Source: JAJTZA01 sp041749815 (lineage in GTDB: Bacteria > Verrucomicrobiota > Verrucomicrobiia > Chthoniobacterales > Terrimicrobiaceae). From it: 7,315 nt of DNA. This document shows positions 1 through 5,665 of this stretch, in pieces. The stretch covers positions 1-7,315 of the forward strand of contig JBGTAR010000029.1 of NCBI GenBank assembly GCA_041749815.1, given 5' to 3'. A program made the translations under genes and the position numbers. The notes beneath the pieces were generated by a model. That model searched no databases. It was given only the letters and a program-made list of their open reading frames with translations, and was not told the DNA's origin. Position 1 is the first letter of the stretch. The number at the start of each line of letters is the position of its first letter.

Positions 1-477
1 ATGAATTGTTGCCGAGCCCTCGCGACCATCGGGTGAAATCACGAGCACCTTGGGTGCCTCGGCATGTTCCGGTTTTGGCAGCCATTCGGTGTAGCCCGGC
101 GTGAGCCCGCGGGCCCGGGGTTGAACCCAGATTTGCAGAAAGTGAAGTGACTCGCTCGACGAGGGATTAAACTCGCTGTGCGACACGCCCTGGCCTGCAC
201 TCATCAACTGGATTTGACCCGGCTTCAGCTCCCGGCCATTGCCAAGGCTGTCCTTGTGTGCCAACGCGCCTTCCAGCACGTAACTGAAAATTTCCATGTC
301 CCGATGCGGGTGCGTGCCGAAACCCCGGCCCGCCGCGACTCGGTCGTCGTTGATGACGCGCAAGGAGCGGAAGCCCATATGCGCCGCGTCGTAATAATCA
401 CCAAAGGAAAACGTGTGGCTGGAATTCAACCAGCCGTGGTCGGCGTGGCCGCGTTCGCTGGCCCGTCGGATATTCAT
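1..477 (-). CDS. Pirin family protein (YhhW-like), 3' part beyond the window
   Basis: Reverse-strand translation gives a typical pirin N-terminal cupin: it begins MNIRRASERGHADHGWL and continues with HTFSFGDYYDAAHMGF, RVINDDRVAAGRGFGTHPHR and SAGQGVSHSEFNP. The four residues that bind the metal in pirins are visible as His56, His58, His100 and Glu102. The reading frame runs open for 159 codons to the window edge at SPDGREGSATIH, so roughly the C-terminal cupin half is missing only because the window ends. Family members bind iron or another metal; bacterial relatives include quercetinase-like enzymes, but the substrate here cannot be told. An in-frame ATG seven codons upstream (at 498) would add MKTKTTE; I prefer 477 because homologues start with this M-x-I-R-R motif. 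Neither start has a good ribosome binding site. Pirin genes often sit divergent to a LysR regulator, and a truncated one is found directly upstream here. Confidence 0.93.
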   Translation of the reverse strand, partial: MNIRRASERGHADHGWLNSSHTFSFGDYYDAAHMGFRSLRVINDDRVAAGRGFGTHPHRDMEIFSYVLEGALAHKDSLGNGRELKPGQIQLMSAGQGVSHSEFNPSSSESLHFLQIWVQPRARGLTPGYTEWLPKPEHAEAPKVLVISPDGREGSATIH

Positions 478-507
478 CTCAGTTGTTTTTGTTTTCATGG
501 GAATAGC

Positions 508-1044
508 ATGCCTGATCTTTGGGATTTTTCCACCGGAGAGATGCTGACCCAACTCGGACGCAAGAAACTGGATGTCATCATCACCGTCGCGAGCGAAGCC
601 AAGACCCCAGGCTTAAAATGGACACCCCTTGTGCGCACGGCTTGGAAACTGGCTGTCCCTCGCAAACATCCCTTCGCCAACCGGCAGCACATCACTCCCG
701 ATCAAATCGCAAGCGAACTTCTGCTCGCCTTTTGCCAGCGCGATTATCCGGAGTATTGGGAAAGTATTACGAGTTGGATGAACGAAAACCATCAGCGTCC
801 AAACATCGCAGGAGAATATGACGGCGCTGAGAGCCTCGTCACCGCCGTGGAGGCCGGCCTGGGCCTCGCCATCGTCACAGCCCGCACCGCCCAACTCTTC
901 CCCCACCGCGCCAAGTTCAAAGCCCTGTCGCCCGGCCCAAAACCCCTCTGCATCGCTGCCGGATATCACACTAACGAGAAAGATCACCAACCCCTTGCCG
1001 TGTTCATAGAAGACCTCCGCATCGCCGCTCAAGCCTTCGCGTAA
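508..1044 (+). pseudogene. LysR-type transcriptional regulator, 5'-truncated remnant
   Basis: The 178 codons from 508 encode the later part of a LysR effector-binding domain: DFSTGEMLTQLGRKKLDVII near the start (around residue 110-120 of a normal protein), then WKLAVPRKHPFA, the characteristic ESLVTAVEAGLGLAIV segment, and a normal end EDLRIAAQAFA followed by TAA. LysR regulators are about 300 residues, with a winged helix-turn-helix in the first 60 to 90. That whole part is absent, because the sequence immediately upstream is the divergent pirin gene. The frame stays open leftwards to 178, but there it is only the antisense of pirin. No ribosome binding site precedes the ATG at 508. A DNA-binding function is therefore impossible and the gene is best called a pseudogene. 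It probably once regulated the pirin gene (inference from the common divergent arrangement). Confidence 0.88.
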
Positions 1045-1126
1045 CCGTGCTTCCCTACCGATGCCAGCAACTGTATGAGGTATCAAGTCGGCGAATGAGG
1101 CGAGTTATTCGGGTTATATGCCATTG

Positions 1127-1171
1127 TTCGCCATAAATGACGACTTAAAAAAACTCGTCTTTTGTGGCGAA
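1127..1171. promoter_or_regulatory. Paired operator-like sites forming a 17-bp inverted repeat
   Basis: Positions 1127-1143 and 1155-1171 are inverted repeats of 17 bases matching at 15, separated by an A-rich 11-base loop. Each arm also contains an imperfect copy of the 14-bp palindrome at 1196-1209: CGCCATAAATGACG (1129-1142, 12 of 14 identical) and CGTCTTTTGTGGCG (1156-1169, 10 of 14). A further outer pair, ATGCCAT at 1118-1124 and ATGGCAT at 1184-1190, flanks them. Repeated related palindromes before an antitoxin gene are typical of autoregulated toxin-antitoxin operons, and HipB is known to bind several operators. An RNA hairpin is possible but there is no T-run, so I do not call a terminator. 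Confidence 0.6.
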
Positions 1172-1176
1172 TAAAA

Positions 1177-1206
1177 TTGATATATGGCATTAATTCGTCA
1201 TATATG
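1177..1206 (+). promoter_or_regulatory. Candidate hipB promoter overlapping the operator
   Basis: TTGATA at 1177-1182 (5 of 6 to the consensus -35) is followed after 18 bases by TATATG at 1201-1206 (4 of 6 to -10). The -10 lies inside the perfect palindrome 1196-1209, so a bound repressor would block RNA polymerase. Initiation about 7 bases downstream would fall at 1213-1214, that is, on the ATG of hipB. This is read by eye only; the organism's sigma consensus is not known. Confidence 0.4.
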
Positions 1207-1209
1207 ACG
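1196..1209. promoter_or_regulatory. Perfect 14-bp palindromic operator CGTCATATATGACG
   Basis: CGTCATATATGACG is fully self-complementary and ends four bases before the hipB start codon. It occupies the space where a ribosome binding site would normally be. Two diverged copies lie upstream at 1129-1142 and 1156-1169, with centres 27 and 40 bases apart. It is most likely the primary binding site of the HipB-type repressor encoded just downstream; the assignment rests on position and symmetry. Confidence 0.65.
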
Positions 1210-1213
1210 TTTT

Positions 1214-1567
1214 ATGAGAATTGCTACGCAATTGACCGATGAGGCCGTGCTCAAAGAATTGGGCAGCCGCCTTGCTGGCACACGCATTGAGCAGAACCTG
1301 ACGCAGGCTGATCTGGCGGAACAGGCGGGGGTGTCAAAGCGGACCGTCGAGCGGCTGGAATCGGGGGAAGTGGCGACGCGGCTCTCGGGTTTTCTGCGGA
1401 TCTGCCGCGTGTTCGGTTTGTTGGAGCGTTTCGAAACGCTGCTGCCGGAACCATTGCCCGGCCCGATGGCGCAATTAAAACAGGCCGGCAGGAAGCGTCA
1501 GCGGGCGACGGGCAAAAAGACCGCACCGGCCGCATCGAAAAAATGGACGTGGGGTGAGACGGCATGA
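1214..1567 (+). CDS. hipB: HipB-like XRE-family antitoxin/repressor (orphan)
   Basis: A 117-residue protein with a Cro/C1-type helix-turn-helix at about residues 15-70: LGSRLAGTRIEQNLTQADLA then EQAGVSKRTVERLESGE. After a Pro-rich turn (LLPEPLPGP, 77-84) comes a basic linker (AGRKRQRATGKK, 91-102) and a WTWGE end, a layout I associate with antitoxins paired with HipA. In such systems the antitoxin binds HipA kinase, neutralises it and represses the operon. The identification is strengthened by the next reading frame, which starts as HipA and overlaps this stop codon by ATGA. No Shine-Dalgarno sequence precedes the ATG; the palindrome ends four bases before it, and the candidate promoter suggests a leaderless mRNA. 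Because hipA is broken, the protein now has no encoded partner here and could act only as a DNA-binding repressor or against a toxin elsewhere. Confidence 0.87.
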   Translation: MRIATQLTDEAVLKELGSRLAGTRIEQNLTQADLAEQAGVSKRTVERLESGEVATRLSGFLRICRVFGLLERFETLLPEPLPGPMAQLKQAGRKRQRATGKKTAPAASKKWTWGETA

Positions 1568-1653
1568 TCGCGAAGGTGCAGCTCTGGGGGCGGACAATCG
1601 ACGCAGTATCGCTCGACGAGGGGCGCGACGTGGCGGCGATTCAATACGGCTAG
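1564..1653 (+). pseudogene. hipA: hipA toxin kinase, truncated after 29 codons
   Basis: The ATG at 1564 overlaps the hipB stop in an ATGA junction, the usual translational coupling of hipBA operons. The 29 codons before TAG (1651-1653) read as a HipA N-terminus: MIAKVQLWGRTIDAVSLDEG and then RDVAAIQYG, corresponding to the start of the HipA N-terminal (couple_hipA) domain. HipA proteins are about 400-440 residues and phosphorylate glutamyl-tRNA synthetase or similar targets; the kinase domain is completely absent. None of the three forward frames between 1654 and 1719 continues HipA, so this is not a simple frameshift or point nonsense mutation: the homology ends near 1650, which implies a deletion or insertion junction. 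Confidence 0.82.
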
Positions 1654-1719
1654 TATCAGCTCCCTCTCCACTGTCTAAAACTCAAGCCATTTTGTCGCAC
1701 TTCAAAGTTGAGACGAAAA

Positions 1720-1932
1720 TTATTTTTTCCATGTCAATGCAAGGCGTCGCTTCTCCCTGGCGCAGTCGAGCAAATACAGATTGATAAGATTCTGGTATGG
1801 AATCCCGTTATCAGTCGAAAGTGCCTTGAAGTAATTGATCACATCGGGTTCGAGTCGAATAGTGACTGCTTTCTTCAAACGCTTCACATATGGATTCCGC
1901 TTTGCGGCGGAAAAATCATACTCTTTTCTCAT
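1720..1932 (-). CDS. brnA: BrnA antitoxin (ribbon-helix-helix)
   Basis: The 70-residue product begins MRKEYDFSAAKRNPYVKRLK and contains the BrnA ribbon-helix-helix core KAVTIRLEPDVINYFKALS followed by GIPYQNLINLYLLDCA. BrnA dimers bind BrnT, block its RNase activity and repress the shared promoter. The start ATG (1932-1930) overlaps the brnT stop as ATGA, so the antitoxin is translated with the upstream toxin; toxin-first order is usual for this family. Length and both ends look normal, and the stop TAA lies at 1722-1720. It converges on the broken hipBA operon, with only 66 bases between the two stops and no convincing terminator there. Confidence 0.93.
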   Translation of the reverse strand: MRKEYDFSAAKRNPYVKRLKKAVTIRLEPDVINYFKALSTDNGIPYQNLINLYLLDCAREKRRLALTWKK

Positions 1933-2222
1933 TTTTTGTTCTCCCAGTATGGTTGCTGCTCTTTGGTTCCGGCACGTCTTGCCGAAATCACTCTGATCGA
2001 CGAACCGCCTTTGCGAAAACAGTGAACAATGACGAGGATCCGCAACGCGGAACTGAGCCCCATGATGATGAACCTGTCTTCGGTGGTCGAATGATCAGGA
2101 TCCGGGATCAACAGAGCATGCTCGTCGTAAAACACTGTTTTGGCCTCCTCGAAGGAAACACCATGCTTCTTGGCATTCGATGCCGCCTTGCTGGAATCCC
2201 ATTCGGCAGAGATCTCGTTCAT
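1929..2222 (-). CDS. brnT: BrnT toxin (RelE-fold ribonuclease)
   Basis: A 97-residue protein matching BrnT from end to end: EWDSSKAASNAKKHGVSFEE (residues 7-26), VFYDEHALLIPDPDH (30-44), the DRF-IIMGLSS segment (49-58), a hydrophobic strand RILVIVHCF (61-69) and the C-terminal signature IRVISARRA (76-84). BrnT is a small RNA-cleaving toxin of the RelE/ParE-like fold that halts translation unless bound by BrnA. All conserved blocks are present, so it looks functional, though a family member can be inactivated by single changes I cannot assess. The minus-strand leader lacks a clear ribosome binding site. An 8+8 base inverted repeat begins 9 bases before the start codon. Confidence 0.93.
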   Translation of the reverse strand: MNEISAEWDSSKAASNAKKHGVSFEEAKTVFYDEHALLIPDPDHSTTEDRFIIMGLSSALRILVIVHCFRKGGSSIRVISARRAGTKEQQPYWENKK

Positions 2223-2230
2223 ACGCGAAG

Positions 2231-2251
2231 GAGCAATACTGCATATTGCTC
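2231..2251. promoter_or_regulatory. Inverted repeat upstream of brnT, likely BrnA operator
   Basis: GAGCAATA (2231-2238) and TATTGCTC (2244-2251) are perfect inverted repeats around a 5-base centre CTGCA. The site lies 9 bases before the brnT ATG on the minus strand, where the promoter is expected. BrnA antitoxins repress their own operon through palindromes in this position. On the minus strand a weak -35-like TTGCTG with 17-base spacing to TATTGC overlaps the repeat, but that promoter is not secure. A different regulator or an RNA hairpin in the brnT leader is possible. Confidence 0.6.
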
Positions 2252-2340
2252 ATCGCAGCAAGGCATATTTTATGGCAACATTATTATCGCCCGGCTGAGT
2301 TGTCGGCACGACTGCTAAAGCTGGAGAAGGAGGCAGGCGT

Positions 2341-2421
2341 ATGAGCTTGGAGCGGTCTCGGGCAAGTGGCTATGCAGTGGATGATGTCGCGCAACCAAAT
2401 GAACAAGGCTTCCCATCCTGA
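2341..2421 (+). other. Mini-ORF with strong ribosome binding site, unrecognised
   Basis: A 26-codon ORF (starts MSLERSRASGYAVDD, stop TGA at 2419-2421). Its ATG is preceded by AAGGAGG (2327-2333) at a 7-base spacing, the best ribosome binding site in the window. It also overlaps, as ATGA, the stop of a frame that is open from upstream of the brnT leader repeat. Such a junction is typical of two coupled operon genes, so this may be the 5' stub of a gene lost by deletion, like hipA. It could equally be a short leader peptide or chance. I do not recognise the sequence. Confidence 0.25.
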
Positions 2422-2437
2422 AGGTTTTCAATATACT
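2410..2437 (+). promoter_or_regulatory. Candidate promoter for hsdR-hsdM
   Basis: TATACT at 2432-2437 matches the -10 consensus at 5 of 6 positions, and TTCCCA at 2410-2415 matches -35 at 4 of 6 with a 16-base spacer. A run of T follows. Transcription would begin near 2444, about 90 bases before hsdR. This is the best sigma70-like match seen by eye in the gap; other starts cannot be excluded. Confidence 0.35.
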
Positions 2438-2447
2438 TTTTTTCTTT

Positions 2448-2537
2448 ATGGCAGCCCAGAGACCACCCGCAGGCATGAGATTTGGTGATGCTTTTTCGCA
2501 TTTTGGGTTTGAAGCCACAGCTCTAGAGGGCATATGA
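2448..2537 (+). other. Mini-ORF overlapping the hsdR start (possible leader peptide)
   Basis: A 29-codon ORF (starts MAAQRPPAGMRFGDAFSHFG) whose TGA stop at 2535-2537 overlaps the hsdR ATG at 2534 as ATGA. If the candidate promoter at 2410-2437 is used, its ATG lies only a few bases from the transcript start, so it would be translated, if at all, without a leader. Ribosomes ending here could reinitiate on hsdR, whose own ribosome binding site is closely spaced. The peptide is not recognised, and the overlap may be accidental. Confidence 0.22.
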
Positions 2538-5500
2538 AATTTAACGAAGACTCCCGCGTCAAAATACCAGCCATTCTCCACCTCACGCGGCTGGGTTACA
2601 CTTACTTGTCGTTGAAATGTCTCGTTTGGGACGAATCGAGCAATATCGTCTCCTCGATTTTCCGAGATAGTGTTTCTAAGCTCAATCCTTCTGCCACGCC
2701 CGTTGATATCGAAAATGCCTTGGGTCAGCTTAACCTCCTCCTTGATAACGAAGACCTCGGAAAACAGTTCTACGAGAAAATCACCGAGACATCCGGGCTT
2801 AAAATCATCGACTTTGATGACTTCAACCGAAACTCGTTCCACGTTGTGACCGAGTTCACCTGCAGGAAAGACGATGAAGAGTTTAGACCAGACATCACTC
2901 TTCTCATCAATGGGCTTCCTCTCGTCTTTATCGAGGTGAAGAAGCCGAACAACCGCGACGGCATTCTCGCTGAGCGGAATCGGATCGTGACCCGGTTTCG
3001 GAATCCGAAGTTCAAACGGTTCATCAACCTCACGCAGTTCATGGTGTTCTCAAACAACATGGAATACGACGATGGCTCCCGAGAACCGCTTCAAGGAGCG
3101 TTCTATGCCTCCCCGTCCTACGACAATCCCGTCTTTAACTATTTCCGCGAGGAAGAGCACCTGGATCTTACTCGTCTGCTTAAGCCCGAAGACACAAAAA
3201 CGGAAGACTTTGTCCTCGCTGACAATAATCTGGCAGCCATCAGGCACTCGGCCGAATTCACCATCAACAAGGACCCGAATAGCCCGACCAATCGACTCAG
3301 CACGTCGCTCTTCTCCCGTCATCGTCTCGCTTTCCTGCTTCGTTTTGGCCTGGCATACGTGAGAACCGAGACCGGAATTGAAAAGCACGTGATGCGATAT
3401 CCGCAGATCTTCGCGACGAAGGCCATTGAAAGTAAACTCGAAGCCGGTATTCGCAAGGGCATCATCTGGCACACGCAGGGTAGCGGGAAGACGGCGCTCG
3501 CTTATTATTGCGTCCACTTTCTAACCAACTACTACCAAAAGAAAGGAATCGTCCCGAAGTTCTACTTCATCGTCGATCGCATCGATCTTCTGGACCAGGC
3601 CAGCCGGGAATTCCGCAGCCGCGGGTTGCATGTCCACACCATCAGTTCGCGCGACGAATTTGCTGAGGACATCAAATCCAATGTTGCCATCCATAACGAT
3701 GCCGGGCTGCCTGAGATCACTGTGGTCAATATTCAACGCTTCAAAGACGACCCTGATGTCGTCAAGAACACCGACTACGCCCTCGGCCTTCAGCGGGTTT
3801 ACTTCCTTGATGAAGTCCACCGCAGCTACAATCCCGAAGGCAGTTTCCTTGCAAACCTCAATCAGTCGGACCGCGATGCGATCAAGATTGGCTTGACCGG
3901 AACGCCATTACTCAACGCCTCAATCGCAGGTGGCAGAGATGAAGACGGCAACGCTACCCCGAGGGTCGCCTACAATTCGAAGCTCATTTTCGGCGACTAC
4001 ATCCACAAATACTATTACAACCGCTCCATCGCCGACGGCTACACGCTGCGACTGATTCGCGAGGCCATCGAGACCGGATACAAACTTCAGCTCCAAGAAA
4101 CCCTGGCCCAGATCAAGGTTCTCAAGGACATGAAGAACCGGACGATGGTTTACTCACACAAGAAGTTCGTTGAGCCGATGCTCGACTACATCGTCGAGGA
4201 CTTTGAGAACTCGCGTGTGATGAAGAACGACAACACCACGGGTGCATTGGTCATCTGTGACTCCTCAGAGCAGGCGAAGGAAATGGCGCGGATCTTCGAG
4301 GAGAAATACGCAGGTATTCGTCCAGTTCCCCGCTCAGCCCCAGCCATGGTCTCGGCTCTGGCAGCAGAGCCTCCTCCTCTCTATGCTCTGCCCAACCGCA
4401 CTGTCAGGACATGCGCTCTCATTCTCCACGACGTAGGCACCAAGACCGAGCGCAAGGACAAGGTTGAGGCGTTCAAGGATGGAAAAATCGACATCCTCTT
4501 TGTCTTCAACATGCTGCTTACCGGGTTTGATGCGGCGAGACTGAAGAAGCTTTACCTCGGACGCATCATCAAGGCGCACAACCTTCTTCAAGCTCTCACG
4601 CGGGTAAATCGCCCCTACAGAGGGAACCGCTACGGCTACGTCGTGGATTTCGTCAATATCGAGGCCGAGTTCGACAAGACGAACAAGGACTACTTCGACG
4701 AACTCCAGAGCGAACTTGGTGACGAACTGGACAAATATTCCGACCTTTTCAAAACCGAAGCAGAGATAGCCGCGGACATTGAGGCCATCAAAGACGCCCT
4801 TTTCCAGTTTAATACCGAGAATGCGGAGGTCTTCTCCCAGCAGATCAGCCAAATCACCGACCGCGTCGAGATGCGGAAGATCGCCAAGGCGCTGAACGAC
4901 GCGAAGAGCCTCTATAATCTGATCCGCCTCTCCGGCCAATACGAACTCCTCAACAAGCTTGACTTCCGCAAGCTCACACAGCTCTCAACCGAGGCCAACA
5001 ACCACCTCACTCTGCTCAATCAGCGGGAGGCTCTCGAGAATGCGGATGATAGTTTCAACATCCTGAACATCGCCTTGGAGGATGTCCTCTTCACCTTCCG
5101 CAAAGTGTCGCAGGCCGAAATGGTCATCGCCGATGAACTTCGCGAGACGCTCCGCCGCACCCGCGAAGGCCTCGGTGGCAACTTCGATCCCGGCGACCCA
5201 GCATTTGTCACGCTGAAGGAAGAACTTGAACGGCTCTTTCAGAAGAAAAATCTCTCCGAGATCACCCAGGCGGAAATGGTCGCAAATATTAAGACCCTCA
5301 AAGGCATCCACACCCGCGCCCGAGAACTGGAGCGGAAAAATCAGCTCCTACGGGCCAAGTATGCCAATGACGAGAAATACGCCCGCCTGCACAAGCGGCT
5401 GCTGGAAAAAGGCGAACCCACCGCCAATGAGCGGAAACTCTTCGAAGCTCTTAGCGCCTTCAAGGCCGAGGCCGACGCCCGTATTTCTCAGAATGCCCAG

Positions 5501-5665
5501 ATCCTCAACAACGAAGCCTTTGCCAAGGCTGAGATGACCCGCCTCATCATTGAGCAGTTGAAGAACAAACACCACCTTCCCCTCACCGCCGAAAACACAT
5601 CCTTTATTAATACCCTTGTGATGAAAGAGTATCTGGCTGAGTTCCATGGACAACAAGCCGCATGA
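2534..5665 (+). CDS. hsdR: Type I restriction enzyme R subunit (endonuclease and DNA translocase)
   Basis: The 1043-residue protein is full length for HsdR and has its domains in order. The N-terminal nuclease of the PD-(D/E)xK type shows Asp120 in FRPDITLL and Glu134-x-Lys136 in VFIEVKKP. The superfamily 2 helicase motor has Walker A HTQGSGKT (313-320), the DEAD-like box LDEVH (425-429), LTGTP (454-458), LLTGFDAARLKKLYLG (661-676) and QALTRVNRPYRG (686-697). A helical, charged C-terminal region (about 720-1043) probably contacts the methylase core. With HsdM and HsdS it cuts unmodified DNA away from the recognition site after ATP-driven translocation. The start at 2534 follows an in-frame stop at 2510-2512, with GAGGG at 2526-2530 as a closely spaced ribosome binding site. 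The start MKFNEDSRVKIPAILHLTRL looks like the natural beginning of this R subunit type. A Pro/Ala-rich linker occupies residues about 596-622. Its stop overlaps hsdM as ATGA. Confidence 0.97.
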   Translation: MKFNEDSRVKIPAILHLTRLGYTYLSLKCLVWDESSNIVSSIFRDSVSKLNPSATPVDIENALGQLNLLLDNEDLGKQFYEKITETSGLKIIDFDDFNRNSFHVVTEFTCRKDDEEFRPDITLLINGLPLVFIEVKKPNNRDGILAERNRIVTRFRNPKFKRFINLTQFMVFSNNMEYDDGSREPLQGAFYASPSYDNPVFNYFREEEHLDLTRLLKPEDTKTEDFVLADNNLAAIRHSAEFTINKDPNSPTNRLSTSLFSRHRLAFLLRFGLAYVRTETGIEKHVMRYPQIFATKAIESKLEAGIRKGIIWHTQGSGKTALAYYCVHFLTNYYQKKGIVPKFYFIVDRIDLLDQASREFRSRGLHVHTISSRDEFAEDIKSNVAIHNDAGLPEITVVNIQRFKDDPDVVKNTDYALGLQRVYFLDEVHRSYNPEGSFLANLNQSDRDAIKIGLTGTPLLNASIAGGRDEDGNATPRVAYNSKLIFGDYIHKYYYNRSIADGYTLRLIREAIETGYKLQLQETLAQIKVLKDMKNRTMVYSHKKFVEPMLDYIVEDFENSRVMKNDNTTGALVICDSSEQAKEMARIFEEKYAGIRPVPRSAPAMVSALAAEPPPLYALPNRTVRTCALILHDVGTKTERKDKVEAFKDGKIDILFVFNMLLTGFDAARLKKLYLGRIIKAHNLLQALTRVNRPYRGNRYGYVVDFVNIEAEFDKTNKDYFDELQSELGDELDKYSDLFKTEAEIAADIEAIKDALFQFNTENAEVFSQQISQITDRVEMRKIAKALNDAKSLYNLIRLSGQYELLNKLDFRKLTQLSTEANNHLTLLNQREALENADDSFNILNIALEDVLFTFRKVSQAEMVIADELRETLRRTREGLGGNFDPGDPAFVTLKEELERLFQKKNLSEITQAEMVANIKTLKGIHTRARELERKNQLLRAKYANDEKYARLHKRLLEKGEPTANERKLFEALSAFKAEADARISQNAQILNNEAFAKAEMTRLIIEQLKNKHHLPLTAENTSFINTLVMKEYLAEFHGQQAA

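Larger units (their letters stand above)
2223..2533. other. Intergenic stretch between brnT and hsdR; mini-ORFs only
   Basis: This 311-base gap holds the brnT-proximal inverted repeat, then sequence with no recognised gene. Forward frames show three short open stretches: one ending at 2344 with RPAELSARLLKLEKEAGV before its stop, one from 2341 to 2421, and one from 2448 to 2537. The first and second are linked by an ATGA overlap with an ideal AAGGAGG at 2327-2333, which looks like a real gene boundary, but I recognise neither product. A minus-strand frame is also open but is low in plausibility. The stretch may be debris of a former operon, and it must contain the hsdR promoter. Confidence 0.5.

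Noticed and set aside
178..1044. A single 288-codon forward ORF
   Set aside because: Its first 110 codons are exactly antisense to the well-supported pirin gene; only the part from about 508 is LysR-like. It is a chimera of a shadow frame and a truncated gene.
1651..1657. Resemblance of CTAGTAT after the hipA break to CTAGTGT at the IS630 edge, suggesting a second IS scar
   Set aside because: The match is only about six bases and the following sequence differs; it could be chance.
1654..1719. Possible bidirectional terminator between hipA remnant and brnA
   Set aside because: Only weak pairings such as CTCAA with TTGAG across a long loop and ACTT with AAGT are present; not enough to call a terminator.
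1708..2318. Forward ORFs of 105 and 142 codons across brnA and brnT
   Set aside because: They are antisense to the two BrnTA genes, which match their families over their full lengths.
2315..2842. A 175-codon minus-strand ORF overlapping the hsdR start
   Set aside because: Most of it is antisense to the hsdR N-terminus, which is strongly supported, and the translation resembles no family I know.
4334..4939. A 201-codon minus-strand ORF within hsdR
   Set aside because: It is the codon-bias shadow of hsdR helicase motifs and has no own domain pattern.
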